From the NCBI RefSeq assembly GCF_022201045.2, contig NC_068562.1:4340001-4404000 (forward strand): a stretch of 64,000 bases of DNA, written 5' to 3'. Below, one piece after another: positions 1 to 12,846 of the stretch (within the stretch, counting starts at the first letter, position 1; the number at the start of each line of letters is the position of its first letter). The DNA comes from Citrus sinensis. Its lineage: Eukaryota > Streptophyta > Magnoliopsida > Sapindales > Rutaceae. The translations under genes were made by a program, and so were the position numbers. The notes beneath the pieces are model-generated. The model was not told where the DNA came from, searched no databases, and saw only the letters and a program-made list of their open reading frames with translations.

Positions 1-3000
1 TTGTTGAATTATAATTGAATTTCATTTGATATTGTTAGGTCAAGTTTTTGAATTTAAAATTATATTTGAATTTATTCTTATCCGGATCCAAATATTTGAA
101 AAATCCACATACAATCAATGTAGATATCTGGATCCGCATATTTTTTTTGTGGATACAGATATCAAAACTTCAATGTAGGTTCAGATCCAAATTTAGATTT
201 TGTCATCCCTATTGTTGCTCGAATTAAAGAGTAACCACTAAAACTGGAATCAACTTAATTACTAATGACAAAAAATTGTTTAGAGGGTGTAATCGTCAAT
301 GTAAAGTTTGGATAAATCATGATAAAATATATATATAGATGCATGGGTCATATATTATCACACGTTGTTCGTTCAATTGCATGCCTATATTAGAACTAGG
401 GCAATTTTCCTCTGAATGCCCAAAAAAGTTGAGAAAATTATGCATAAAAATCTGGCTGGTGGTACAAGACTACAAGTTGACTAAACGAGCATTGTGAAGT
501 TGATGTGTGAGTTTTATAATCTGTTAATTGTATAAAGTAAAACGTTCGCCCAATGCATGGCTGCGAAAGCAAAACTAGATAATGCTTCGACGCGCGGTGT
601 GAAATTTGATCACTGCCACTGGCCAATGCCATGCATTGCGTGAAATGTCGGCAACCCATAAACAAAACATGCATAATTCGAAGAGGTAGGGAGCTAATTA
701 AAATAATTTATTTGATTTTGGCACCACTTTCTTAGAAAAAGAAAGAGAGATAGAGAAAGAAGGGTGCTAATTCTAACTTCGAAACTGTTCGTAATTTGGC
801 CATTAACTGCAGTTTTAATTGCTGAATTAACTCATTTAATCTGCCATACGTAACTTGTCTTATTCGAAAGATCATTTGAAATAAAGGTGAATCGAAAATT
901 TACCAGTTTAGTTATTCTTTCTTGGTTGACGGTAGGAATCAAACAGCCGAGGGAAATCCTGTGCTTTTTATTAACCTTATCATGAATAATTTAATTACAT
1001 TATAGACGATTATTTTAATAATCTTCTCATGATGACAGCTATAAGGCCATGAGATATAAAGCACTTTATGATGATTATCATTCAATGATACATATAAATT
1101 GAACCACTAGTCGACATCAGACGTGGGCAAAAATAATTCCATTGGCAAATCAATTCGATCAGCAGAATAAGCCAAGGCTAATAATACTTCAAAAGTTGTC
1201 GGTCAACAGGAACTTTTCTAATCTGAAGTAGAAATTAATGGGCAATGGAATTTTCAAAAACATATATTACGGGCCATTTTTCTGTTTGTCATTTTACCAA
1301 ATTCTTGATATAAAAACAAGTAGATCAGCTTCAATCGTTATTAGTACATCGAAATATCTGTTAAAAGTAATGAATATTTCTGTTTCTTGAAGATTTTTGG
1401 TATTTGTTTTCTTTCTTGATTCCTCAATAAAGTTTGCAGAAAATTTGACTTCTTGGATTGTACCGCCGGCCCAATTTGGCCAGAAGTTCATTAAATGTCG
1501 ATCCGTGCTAGAAATTCAACTCCGACCGTATTCTGATTGGACATTGGTAAAGTAAAAATGTCATATTCGTAAAGTAAATATATTATTAAAATATTAAAAA
1601 ACATATTTTAATATATTAAATTTTATATTTTTTATTTATAAATATATAAAAATATGTGTTTTTTTAAATTTATTAATAATATTATTATTTTTAACAAAAT
1701 GAATGTGTCGTTACTTTATGTATTGAAGATTCCACCAAATGACCTACACCCAACACTTCAATTACAAATTTTTTTGAAGTAATATTGTCAAACACTATCT
1801 TTAAAATATTACAAGCAAAATCCTTCTTCTTCTTCTTTTTTTTTTTTTTTGTAGTAAGCACCGGTTTGGTAATGTTGTAATTTTTAAAATAATTATTATT
1901 AGTTATACTATATAAATAATCAGCTGTGAAGAGAATTGATTTAACGTTTAGTAAAATTTATTTTTAAAAATACTGTGAGTTTTAAAAGTAGTCGTATATA
2001 TTTGATAAATCTTATTATTAAACTAAACTGAATTAGATATAATGTTGAATAAAATTTATTTCACACATTTATAAACATGTATATAAATATTTTTATTGTG
2101 TATGTGTAATCATTGATAACTAAAATAAATATTTTACATTGTTAATTTTTATTCTTTTTATTTTTTATCTTAATGTAGTTGGTAGTAATAATTTCTTTAA
2201 AATTAAAGATTTTATGAAATAAGGATAGTTTTAGATTTTTTATTATTAGATGGAGTTATTTTGTCAAAAGTGATTTCTAAAAGAATTTATCAAATGATAA
2301 AATTAACTTTTATCTTTCCAAAATTATTTTTGAGTCTCCCAAAAACAACTCCAATTGCGCCCTAAATGCTTACATGTTTATAGTCAGTTATCACACTACC
2401 TTAGATGTCTAATCCAATAATTTAAACAGTTTTTTTATAGTTGGTCACTCGAATTTAAATTTTAAGAGGAATTGATGACTCAATAATTAATTTGATATTT
2501 GCTCACCCTTATGTCTTTTGAACAGTAAATTCACCAAAAGACTTTTCAAACGATATTTCACTTCTCATCTAAAGAGGCACATCAGCAATAATGGTTCTAA
2601 AAGACTTTTTAAATTAGATTGGTCAATAAAATTATCATTCTCTCTCTTTAATATTGAAGAATAACTTATATCTGTATACTCTTTTTTATATCATTATTAT
2701 TGGAGATAAGTACTATAACTACATTATTGAAAAAAAAACAGAGGGTAGTTAAATTTGGTGAGAGAAGAATTTAATTAAAATGATATAAATTTATTTCATA
2801 ATTAAAGAGTCTTTTGAGTTTTTTTTTTTTTAAACTTTTTTATTTGTCACGTAAGTAAATAAGTATTGAAAGATTAAATGTAAATAGGTCTTTTGGTGAT
2901 GATTTGACAACACATATACCCCACACCTCGCTTGTAGCATAAAATCAATTCTATTGTAGGAGAAGATTTCTACTTAAATAGAGGTGCAGCACTTTAGCTA

Positions 3001-4630
3001 CGCGAGACGGGCTCTACCTACTTTAAAAGGTTTACAACTCGAACAGTTAGAGATTTGATCTCCTCCTGTAATTCACAAAATGAATTTTGAGTGTAATAAA
3101 TTGTAAAAGTGGAATGTCTATTTCAAGATCCTTTATTATATAGAAAGAAAGAAAACACAAGATTAGAGTGCTCAAAAATAGTAACATAAAGTGCATAAAT
3201 GATTAAAAAAAATGATCCCATGTGGTTTAAGAGAAAGGATAATATTGTATTTACATAAGTGGCGGTGGCGACCCAAATGGCATATAAGGATGTCCATCAA
3301 AAGAAGAAAGGGATAAAAGAAAAAGCAAAAAAAATAAAGCAAATGCTTGCCAATGGCCGTGTGCGTGTTTCCCCACCCTAACAGTTGTGTGATAAAGAGA
3401 CGGTCGGTGGATCAATCTTAGCCCAAAAAGCAAAGCATAAAAAAGAGCATAACGTTAACTTGGCGTCGGTGCAATTACATTTGTGGCCTTGATGCTCCCA
3501 CATCTAGAATCCACATACTATCACTTATACGTTAATGTTACACTTAAATGAATGTTGATTATTATGCAGTATAATTCAAGTTTCCTCACCGTGTTATAAT
3601 GGTGCATGATTGCGCGTTTCCATTGATCCCACCATCCAATTAAGTCAAACCTACCGCACAAGCAACCAAACAAGTTTCCAATTTTATACCTGGGATTCCT
3701 CTAGCATACGGATGAATTGGATGTACGACACAACTCTACCTAAATATAATAAATTTCGAGTTGAAATTTCAGTCTACCAATTCGGTGAGATCATAAAGAG
3801 TGAATTTTTGTAATTAATTTTCAAATATACTTAAAAGATATTTCTCGAATTTAATTCTTACAAACAAATATAAAAATTATTTAGGATATTCGAAATATGT
3901 AAAATTAACAAAAGTTTAAAATAAAAACTAGAAAATTGTTTTATACATATATACAAATGTATATTAATGTGAGGTACGGTCAGACGTTGTGGGTTCTTGT
4001 ATCCGGGACTGCAGAGGATTGTGACCAGAACCTAAGATCGAGAGTGCTAAAGCAAGGCAATGGCCACAGGACTTAAACGGCTCTAAAGGGCAATTAAAGG
4101 AATATTGTGGAATTTATTTATATAACTGTCCCTCTTCTCGTTCTAAGCGAAAGAAGGAACAATTCATTATTGGACGGAAAAGGACATCAACGTGGTCCTT
4201 ATTTTATTAACACTGCGTGGTCATCATCGTCCATTTATCTGGAAAAAAAAAAAAATGGAGGAGCACTAAAGTAGATTCTCACTGTCCACGCGTCATTCCT
4301 CTCACTTGTAACGATACTACTCCGTTTCGCGGTAAAAACTAAAAAACAGAAAACAAATAAATAAGGAGAATGAAGGAAGGGAAAATTTTTTTTAAAAAAA
4401 AAATGCGGCTACTGCTGAGTGCTGACTACTAGAGAGATGAGCTACTTGGAGCATCCAGATCTTGCAGAAAAAAGAAGCTTCCCTTCACATTCTCTCTCTT
4501 CTCTTTCTTACCAAACAAAATTTTCCATTTTCTGCAGAGCCCAAAAAAGATAAAGGAAAAAATAACACACGCAAGAGATGAATTTGGTGAAGGAAAAGAA
4601 GAAGATAACATCAACCCAGAAAAATTCACC
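1..4630. other. AT-rich intergenic region with dispersed repeats
   Basis: No protein-coding gene is recognisable here; open frames are short and have no family signature. About 1.86-2.37 kb holds a degraded element that shares several blocks with 16.70-17.35 kb. About 1.55-1.72 kb is an AT-rich stretch whose ends are weakly inverted (TAAAGTAA-like), possibly a MITE. The last 300 bases, with CT-rich and A-rich stretches, are likely promoter and 5' leader of the formin gene. Confidence 0.6.
1857..2370. repeat. Degraded dispersed element (family shared with 16.70-17.35 kb)
   Basis: This stretch and 16.70-17.35 kb share ordered blocks: an opening with TTTGGTAAT, then ATTATTAGTTATA, an AATCAG block, and a closing part with AAAAGTGATTTCTAAA and AAAATTAACTTTTA. 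A shorter match to the closing part lies near 38.22-38.29 kb. TTTGG-type ends recall non-autonomous hAT elements, but no clean target duplication was found for this copy. Ends are approximate. Confidence 0.45.
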
Positions 4631-7600
4631 ATGAAAGCTTATCATTTGAACCTCTTTTTGATCCTATCATTGTCCATTTCCTGCATAGCAGAAAGTGACA
4701 TTAGCATTGGCATTAGCAGTTCAATTCAGAGAAGAATTCTTCACCAGCCATTGTTTCCAGCAAGTTCACCACCACCAGGGGCTGAGCCACCGCAGTCGCC
4801 GCCGCCGCCGCCGCCTTCACCGGAAAGCCCAGACCAGCCCTTTTTCCCCGAGGACCCAAATGGACAAAGTCAAGATCAGAACCAACCACCACCAGCAACA
4901 ACGCCTGCAACACCATCATCGTCATCAAACGGCAGCATACCAATACCAGCAGCCACACAACCAGCAAAGCCAGCCAAAAAAGTGGCAATTGCTATATCAG
5001 TTGGAATTGTCACACTGGGAATGTTATCAGCTCTTGCATTCTTTCTTTATCGCCATAGAGTTAAACATCCCGGAGAGTCTCAGAAACTCGTGGGAGCCAA
5101 TTCCCAAGGGATTCAGGATGAACCCAGAGTGCCCCCATCAAGCTTTCTGTATATAGGAACTGTAGAGCCCAGTAGGACGTCAGTTAGTGAAGCTGCTGCG
5201 AATGGGTCGCCATATCATAAACTCGATTCTGTTAAAAGATCAGATCGGTACAGGCCAAGCCCTGAATTGCAACCACTCCCACAACTGACCAGGCCTCCTT
5301 CTCAGAATGAGAATTCACCGGCTGCTATGTCATCATCGGATGAGGAGAGTCATGACACGGCGTTTTATACACCACAATGCTCTTCTATCAGCAATGATGA
5401 ATATTGCACGCCGGTTGTGGCTTCGTCCCGTTCAGTTCATGTTAACAACAATGGCACGGTGAATTCTGTTGGTCATCCTAATAATAGTTCTGTTCCTCAT
5501 TCGAAAAGAACTTCACCTAAATCTAGGCTCGCAGCTTCTTCTCCAGAAATGAAGAATGTTATCATACCGTCCATCAAGCAACAGCAGCCGCCGCTGCCAC
5601 CAGCACCCCCATCACAAGGGATGCCAGAAAGAGGGACAGAGCAGCCTAGAGCTGAGGATAGTTCACGAGCAAATCCATTCTCTCCCAAAAGGCCAAAATT
5701 TTCAGCGCCACCACCACCACCAAATATGGAGCTTCTTCGATCGTTGAATAGCAATTCATCCTCACAAACAACTAAAATTCCAGTTCCGCCGCCGCCGCCG
5801 CCGCCACTGTCAATACCAAGAAAAGTGGGATCTTCAGACACAATTGTTTCCTCGACGCCTGCTCCAGTATTGCCTAAGCAGCAATCTTTGTCTAGTCCAA
5901 ACTGCCCTTCTGGTTGTGGCATAAGTAAATCTCCTGTGGAAGAGGTCAGTAAAAGTACAAGTACTTCTGAGAAGACTGAAGGGGATGGTACTGATGGAGC
6001 AAAGCCGAAGTTAAAAGCTCTTCACTGGGACAAAGTACGGGCAACCTCAGACCGAGCTACAGTGTGGGATCAGCTGAAATCAAGCTCATTTCAGTAAGTA
6101 AATATTTTTTACTTCTTCTATTTTCTGCCACATCTAATGTACAATTTCTGATCTTTGAGGGCATTTCGCGTGCTTGTAGATTGAATGAGGACATGATGGA
6201 GTCTCTTTTCGGCTGCAATTCAGTGAATTCAGTTCCAAAAGAACCTACTACAAGAAAATCAGTTCTCCCCCCTGTTGAACTGGAAAACAGGGTATTGGAC
6301 CCAAAGAAATCACAGAACATAGCTATTTTGTTAAGAGCATTGAATGTAACGCGAGATGAGGTGTCTGAAGCTCTTCTAGATGGTAAGTAATGTTGCTATT
6401 TTCGATCTAAGTAATGTTGCTATTTTCGATCTATCATCATTTCTCAGGCTCCATGGCTTGCTTGGCAATAGGCAGTGCCAATGTGATTGGGGTTAATTTA
6501 ACAACTATACTTATTATAGCATATTCACTTTCCAGCAGCCTTTCTTGACAGTTGATCGGTGCCAGAAAATTTGATTGAGCATAAATTGTTAGTTCATTGA
6601 AAACTGTCGGGTGCAAATAGGTCTATGGTAGCACATAATTGGAATAAAAAAGTACCAAGCATTGCATCTCCAAACTCTTAGTTCAGAACAGAAAAAGTGA
6701 TGTCAAGAAATTCTAAAAATATAAATAGGAGTTAAATGCTTAATTCAGAAGTCATTGTCATTACCAATTGCTTAATTCAGAAGTCATTGCCATTACCCTT
6801 CTTAGTAATTATATGAAAGTTTTAGATAAATAATGATACCGGCATAACTGTGTAGCTTTTCATTAATAAAAACAAGAAAGGACACTCAGTTCACAACAAT
6901 ACTTTTTTTTTTCTTTTTCTTTTTTTAATTGACAAAGATACTTAAATCACAAGGGAAGATAATCAAAAGGTTTAAACATCCTCTATAACAACTTGCCAAG
7001 CATTGACAATGTCAAATTAAAAGATTGATATCCCATTGCCAACTCATATTTGCATTTATTTACTTTGAAATCAGAAGCATTATTCACAGATACTTTACCA
7101 TTCATCTCGTGTTTATAAGTTAGCAACTCTTCCTAGTTCCTACATAAAATTTCGCCATTGTCTACTTCCTTTCTCCTGGATATGATAACTGAAATTTCTT
7201 TCTAGTTTTTTGTTCCTTATTGAAGAATTTGAATGAGCCATCTATTTCACCAAGAAAGAGAAGGTCAACTGGTACTCAAGTCTGAATCATTATACTGACA
7301 ATACTACACTGATTCTTCTTTATCCCCAAACAAAGCATGACGAGATTTTGTTTGTTCTTTTTACTTTTTTCACTTGCAAATATTTCCTCTCCCTTTCTTA
7401 CAGCATCCAAATTTCAAAACATTCATACACCTAAATTTTCTATGCTCCATTACTCCAGCCAATTATCTTAAGCTCCAGTGCTCTTCTACTTGTCAAAATA
7501 ACCTGGGAAAACTTAGAGAAGCTCGCAGTAGTAGTCTCTGCCCTCATAACAGTGGCACAAACATTAAGCAAATGTAACATATAGAAGAAAATACAATTTC

Positions 7601-8818
7601 TTTAAATGTTTATTACGGTCTTTAGTTACATCCTTCGTTTCTAGTTTCTCATATAACATATGGCTTTTGGTGGAACAGGTAACCCTGAAAGCTTAGGTGC
7701 AGAGCTTTTGGAAACACTAGTGAAGATGGCTCCAACCAAGGAGGAAGAAATAAAACTTCGAGAGTACAAAGGTGACATCTTGAAACTAGGATCTGCAGAA
7801 AGATTTCTCAAGGCAGTTCTTGATATTCCATTTGCCTTTAAAAGAGTTGAGGCAATGCTGTACAGAGCCAACTTTGATGCTGAAGTAAAATATCTGAGAA
7901 AGTCATATCAAACTCTAGAGGTATTTTGGATGAAATTATGAATTGATAAGTTTAATGTCCTATTTGATCTCTACCAGTTGCCAGTTCTGACTTCTAGAAA
8001 TTTAAACGTATAATCTTTGTACTTGTTAGGCAGCAAGTGAAGAATTGAAGAACAGCAGATTATTTCTCAAACTCCTTGAAGCTGTTCTCAAGACAGGAAA
8101 CAGGATGAATGTTGGTACTAATCGCGGAGACGCTAAAGCTTTTAAACTTGATACACTCTTAAAACTAGTAGATATAAAGGGAACGGATGGGAAGACAACA
8201 TTGCTCCACTTTGTGGTCCAGGAAATTATTAGAGCTGAGGGTGCAGATACCAAATCTACAGAAGAGAATGTTGAAAGCAAGAACTCTATGAGGGAGGATG
8301 AGTTCAAGAAGCAAGGATTGGAGGTTGTGTCCGGGCTGAGTAGAGACCTCAGCAATGTCAAAAAAGCAGCTGGAATGGACTCAGATGTATTAAGCAGCTA
8401 TGTGATGAAGCTTGAAATGGGGCTTGAGAAAGTCAGATTGGTTTTGCAATATGAGAAGCCAGACATGCAGGGGAAGTTCTTCCACTCAATGAAAATGTTT
8501 CTGGAAGAAGCTGAAGAGGAAATTGCAAGGATCAAGGCTGATGAAAGAATGGCTTTGTCACTTGTGAAAGAGGTTACTGAATATTTTCATGGGAATGCAG
8601 CAAAGGAGGAAGCACATCCTTTCAGAATATTCATGATTGTTAGAGATTTCCTTGCTATATTGGATCATGTCTGTAAAGAAGTTGGAAAGATGCAGGATCG
8701 AACAATGGTGGGTTCAGCTAGATCCTTCCGGATATCAGCAACTGCTTCGTTACCGGTGCTCAACAGGTATAATGTGAGACAAGATACCAGTTCGGATGAG
8801 GACAGCTCTTCTCCATGA
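4631..8818 (+). CDS. Class I formin (FH1/FH2-like), four exons, 898 aa
   Basis: Membrane-anchored formin that nucleates and elongates actin filaments and, in class I, links cortical actin to plasma membrane and cell wall. Exons: 4631-6093, 6180-6382, 7679-7920, 8030-8818; all introns are GT-AG and phases close. Visible in order: signal peptide (about 1-20); proline-rich extracellular part with [10 protein letters not shown], typical of class I; a transmembrane helix at about 118-140; a Ser/Pro-rich cytosolic linker; FH1 polyproline runs (about 315-410); FH2 from about 458 ([10 protein letters not shown]) through [18 protein letters not shown], the AFKRVEAML block and [20 protein letters not shown]. 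The acidic Ser-rich tail ends soon after FH2, with no PTEN-like domain, which also fits class I. FH2 reads like Arabidopsis FH1, but the linker is shorter, so the exact orthologue is open. A (TTC)n run follows the stop codon. Confidence 0.95.
6383..7678 (+). repeat. Formin intron 2 with short tandem duplications
   Basis: This 1.3-kb intron begins with a 24-bp direct duplication (about 6385-6432) covering the AAGTAATG just inside the splice donor; the second copy is preceded by CT rather than GT, so only the first can act as donor. A second tandem duplication, about 35 bp with GCTTAATTCAGAAGTCATTG in both copies, lies at about 6736-6797. Nothing coding is seen. Confidence 0.6.
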
Positions 8819-10504
8819 AATTGTGTGAGAACAAGAGAACTAGTTGACCACTTCCTCATTGTTTTAAATTCAAGTAGCTGCTCGATATATAAACCTTCTT
8901 CTTCTTCTTCTTCTTCTTCTTGTTTTTTTGGTGGAGTCCAAAGCATGATAAGGAGCTGGGTGACGGAGAAGTGAAAGTAATTTTTAAGGAATTTCTCATT
9001 ATCAAGATCCCAAAACACAGAGAGGTTATAATTAGTTCAAAACTACGATTTCTTCTGGAAGGAGAGGTACATTTCGTATGGAAAGACACAGACTAGCAGT
9101 CTCCAGAGGCCACATACATCATACAATAATAAGGAGAACAAATTGTGGGAAAGTTTTGCCAAACGGTAGGGCGTTAAGGGGCATCTTCATTCATACTAGA
9201 CCGCATGTTGCATAGCTTTGTGAAGATGGCGTCGGTGTAATGTTTTAAAAGGAAAAGAACAAACAGAATGCTTTTTGTTCACTTCCAACACATAATTACA
9301 TATGAAGGTAGGTTTCTTCATTTAGAGATCAAAATGTTATTCTGATGTTACCTATTAAGATTAAGGCCGTGGTCGGCATTTATTTTATTGTTATCAATAA
9401 TAATATCAGTCCTTTTATTTCTAGCATTTCCTAGGATTTTGGTTTCAGATTTTTGGTGGGTGTATATTATATAACAATAAATGTCATGATTTTTAAACAT
9501 GTTGTCCAAGTTTTTTTTTTTTTTTTTTTAAGTTTACACACTCCCAGAAATAGAGATGAACACCAAAATAACTCAATGCATTACATTGATGGCCAAAACC
9601 TTTTCAAATAACATTTTCATGGGAGATTTCATTTCATTTTCCCACAAGTGCTTCAATTTTTTAGGACCTTTAAATGGTAATAGTGGTAAGCTTCTATTAG
9701 AATAAAATGCATGAGCTATCAATCAATTAAGGATGACAGAAAAAGTAAATTGAAGTAATTTTAAAATATATATACTTGAGAAGGATAGCTACCCAGTCTA
9801 CTTCGAATTATTTTCATTTTCATTTCTGATTGCCAAAACCTTTTGTCGAACGTAACAATAGGCAAGCAGATGGGCTTTTAATTTATACGAACAGTAGGCG
9901 AGCCGCTAGGCGCCAGCATTAGTGTTCTAATGCCAAAGTATGGAAAAACGACAACGTTTCAGTATTCTCAAAGACTAAAAGCATGTTGACCGATGTAATT
10001 ACCTCTCCAAAAATTACTTTCAAATCCTAAAATACTTTTTGTGTACTTTAAAACACTGTAAAAATATAAAGAAAATGAGTTTCGATTATTTGAGAATATT
10101 TCTAAAAGAACCAAAAGGACACACCAGACCATGTCCTCAATAAACATTATTATAACCTTTTGTGGCCCCGTTGATCCCATTACTCACATTTCCGGTTACT
10201 TCACATGGTAACTTATATGAGTTATATCACATCAATTCATGTCTTTATAATCAGGAAAAAGTTCAAATCAATTAAAGTTTTAGTTATATTATATCATCAT
10301 GTAACATATATGATTCTTCCACAACCGTTGGATTTTTATTCAACGGTTGTGGAAATAAAATGATATATAATTTTAAATTTTTACAACTATTGAATTTTTA
10401 TTCAACGGCTGTAAAAGAATCATGTATCTTATGTGATAATGTAAGAAGCTTTAGTAACAATCTCCATCAATTTATTCAAAATACAATTAATAATTTCAAT
10501 AATT
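8819..10504. other. Formin 3' region and intergenic DNA
   Basis: The start is probably formin 3' UTR, including a (TTC)n microsatellite at about 8897-8930. The rest is AT-rich with no recognisable gene. The last 230 bases contain an inverted-repeat element next to the tRNA gene, listed separately. Confidence 0.6.
10272..10457. repeat. MITE-like inverted-repeat element with a strong internal hairpin
   Basis: The two halves are imperfect inverted copies: about 60 bases from TTAAAG to the CCGTTG at 10330 match the reverse complement of the segment ending CTTTAGTAA. The left half contains a perfect 14-bp stem, TTCCACAACCGTTG with CAACGGTTGTGGAA, around a 10-nt loop; the right half holds a decayed version of the same hairpin. 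It resembles a small foldback MITE. No convincing target duplication was found, so the superfamily is not assigned. Confidence 0.5.
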
Positions 10505-10586
10505 GTCGATATGTCCGAGTGGTTAAGGAGACAGACTTGAAATCTGTTGGGCTTCGCCCGCGCAGGTTCGAACCCTGCTGTCGACG
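10505..10586 (+). tRNA. tRNA-Ser(TGA)
   Basis: Complete cloverleaf. The acceptor stem GTCGATA pairs with TGTCGAC, followed by discriminator G. The D arm contains the A box (TGTCCGAGTGG). The anticodon stem ACAGA/TCTGT encloses loop CTTGAAA with anticodon TGA, reading UCA serine codons. A long variable arm (TTGGGCTTCGCCCGC) marks a class II tRNA. The T arm is GCAGG-TTCGAAC-CCTGC, containing the B box GGTTCGAACCC. There is no intron, and CCA is not encoded, as expected for a nuclear gene. Confidence 0.97.
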
Positions 10587-10938
10587 CATTTCGATTTTGT
10601 TTCTCTAAACCGTCAACAATAACGGAAGCACATTTAATTTGATACTATTTAACACTCAACGTACATACAAGAAGCTTTAGTTCAAACCAATTGAATCAAC
10701 ACTGTGATGTTCATGAACTATCAAATTTCATTTTCATTGTTCTCAGAGATCCAAGAAAAAAAAAAGAGAGAAAGAAGGTCTGAGGGTGGAAGTGATACTG
10801 TGATTTTCATATTGACATACATAGAAAGAGCGAGAAATACATTCGCAACCTTCTGATTACATAATTCTAGAATTAAGTCTGCAATAACAGCAATTAATTT
10901 ACAATTTGAAACCTAAATACAGGACTATTAGCAGTGAA

Positions 10939-12846
10939 TCATGAAGGGCTAGCCAGTTCCTCAGAAAAAAAATTGGTTCCTCCGATTCTCTTTGTTCTTA
11001 ACATCTTTTCCACAAGCTTCTTCCACTTTATTTCATCCTTTTTGCTTTGCTTCTTAATCCTCTCCTTGAAATTCCTGTAACGAAAGTTTCCGCATATTAG
11101 TTGAAAGTTTCAAGCAGCGTCACATATAGATAATCACGTGATGTATTTCCATCATTTTGGAAGCTCACCTGCAAAGAGGAACCCTGCAAACATCTGAATC
11201 ATCACAGAGTCTAGAGTGTAATTCCAACAGCTGCCACATTCTCTTGCAGTGGCTGCATTTACCGGGGATTCTTAGCCGGCAACCAGCAAAATGGCGGACA
11301 AGCAATTCCAGTCCCTTACAAGCCGTATAATTGCAAGGTGCCTGGTCCTCTTTGAAATCTTTATCATGTGGACCAATTGTTTTGCAACCATCTCTACATA
11401 TATGAACAAGAGCTTCCATGGCCTCATAAAGTTGCAAATAGATCTTTCTCTCCTTTAGCTTTCTAATCCTCTCCTTTTGCTTCTGAAAATATATACATAT
11501 TCAGATCAGTGGGAGAGGGATTAACATAACAAGCTGTTTCTGATATCGAAAAAGAAGAGAAAATGCTTACATGATCTTCATCTAGCACAGATTCCACAAG
11601 TTCTTTTTCAAGCACCGGGTGGCTCTGCATCATGGCTTTCCATCCTTCAGAATCAGAAACAACCTTAAAGTTCTTGAGGATCATGCGATGGCAAACGAGG
11701 CTAAGCCGAGGGGCATCACACAACAATGCCAGCTGGAAGATGTCAACTACATTCTCCGTTGACAGCAAACCATGCTCTAGCTGCCGCTCACACTCCCGCT
11801 TTAGCTGGGGAACCACAAACACGTGAGATAGAACCAACAGATGCAACACATAATCCTCCATATCTGCTTTCTCAGAACTACAAATGAAATACCAATAACG
11901 ATCAGCACAATGGTAGAGCAATTTTCACAACATAACAGAAACAACAGCATAGCTATCTGGAGGTTATCTTCACATAGGTAACTCTACCAAAAACAGGCGA
12001 CCTCTACATGGTTGCAAACGTCTTTCTGGTATCGCGTGAGTTTAATATATTAACCCTATTAGTTCAGCAAAAGTGTGCTTTAATTACCAGGATGAGTACA
12101 AGAATCTTATGAAAACTCGAACTGCATCCTGTGGGACTCCATGGATGGAGAGAGATCGCCACCGCCCATGACCTTTTGATTGATTCAACATCCCTTTCAT
12201 CACAGGAGAAGCCATACCCTGTTGGCAAAAATCACAAAATTAACATTATGAATAAACTAAGGTGTTTAAGGTATTACCTAGATGCTAACAAATTGATTTT
12301 GTGTCTGTCAGATCACTGACTGTTTAACAACCCAATCCCAGAAGTGAAGCAAACATCTTGTTAGTTACATCTATATCATAAGCTTTGTACTGTTGTTGCG
12401 TTTGTTTGTAAGGTTTAAACGGCATCGACAAAAAGGAAGAGTTTTGGCTATTTAGATCATTGGCCTGCAGTTCGGATAACAAGCAAGTCTATATTTAATT
12501 CCTATAGAAGGAAAGGAATTCTAACACTTAGTTGTGTGATTAGATTCACTGTAATTTTACTCTCATTTAACAAAGATGGAATGACAAGACTTACAAGAAC
12601 ATTAGCATGTGCATAGATGATGCCATTGTAATCAGTATAAATGGCTACGTCGGCTTTATAGCCCGAATCGAAGAGGCGCTCCCACAAATCCTTTGCTGCA
12701 GTGGATACACTGCTGTACCCTCTTAAAGGCAATCCATTCATCACGAGCCCCTTTTGATGATAACTGGTTGCTGGACCAGGTAATGGAGGTGCCGCTGGAG
12801 CAACGCTCTTGGAAAGGCTCCCCTCGTAAGCATCATCCATCTTCAT
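10939..12846 (-). CDS. BTB/POZ and TAZ zinc-finger protein (BT family, BT4-like), five exons, 379 aa
   Basis: Plant BT proteins pair a BTB domain (CUL3 adaptor, dimerisation) with a TAZ zinc finger and a C-terminal calmodulin-binding region; family roles include gametophyte development and nutrient, hormone and stress responses. Coding exons on the minus strand: 12846-12595, 12218-12088, 11877-11571, 11482-11169, 11074-10939; all GT-AG, phases close. BTB runs from about residue 62 ([23 protein letters not shown]) through [20 protein letters not shown]. Exon 4 gives a basic stretch ([13 protein letters not shown]) and then TAZ with regularly spaced His/Cys ([37 protein letters not shown]). The last exon is a basic tail ([17 protein letters not shown]) fitting the calmodulin-binding region. 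Choice among BT1-5 is not certain. A methionine at residue 3 is an alternative start. Confidence 0.94.

Noticed and set aside
1549-1722. Possible small MITE with TAAAGTAA-type ends
   Set aside because: End similarity is short and in very AT-rich DNA; no target duplication.
2970-3130. Possible SINE-like segment with GTTTACAACTCGAAC and GATTTGATCTCC
   Set aside because: Resemblance to A/B boxes is too weak and no flanking direct repeat was found.
4713-5922. Gly- and His-rich open frames within formin exon 1, both strands
   Set aside because: They are shadows of the polyproline-coding repeats in the real reading frame.
10360-10608. Open frame of 82 codons across the tRNA gene
   Set aside because: Its second half is a translation of the tRNA-Ser gene and its first half is the foldback element; there is no protein family signature.
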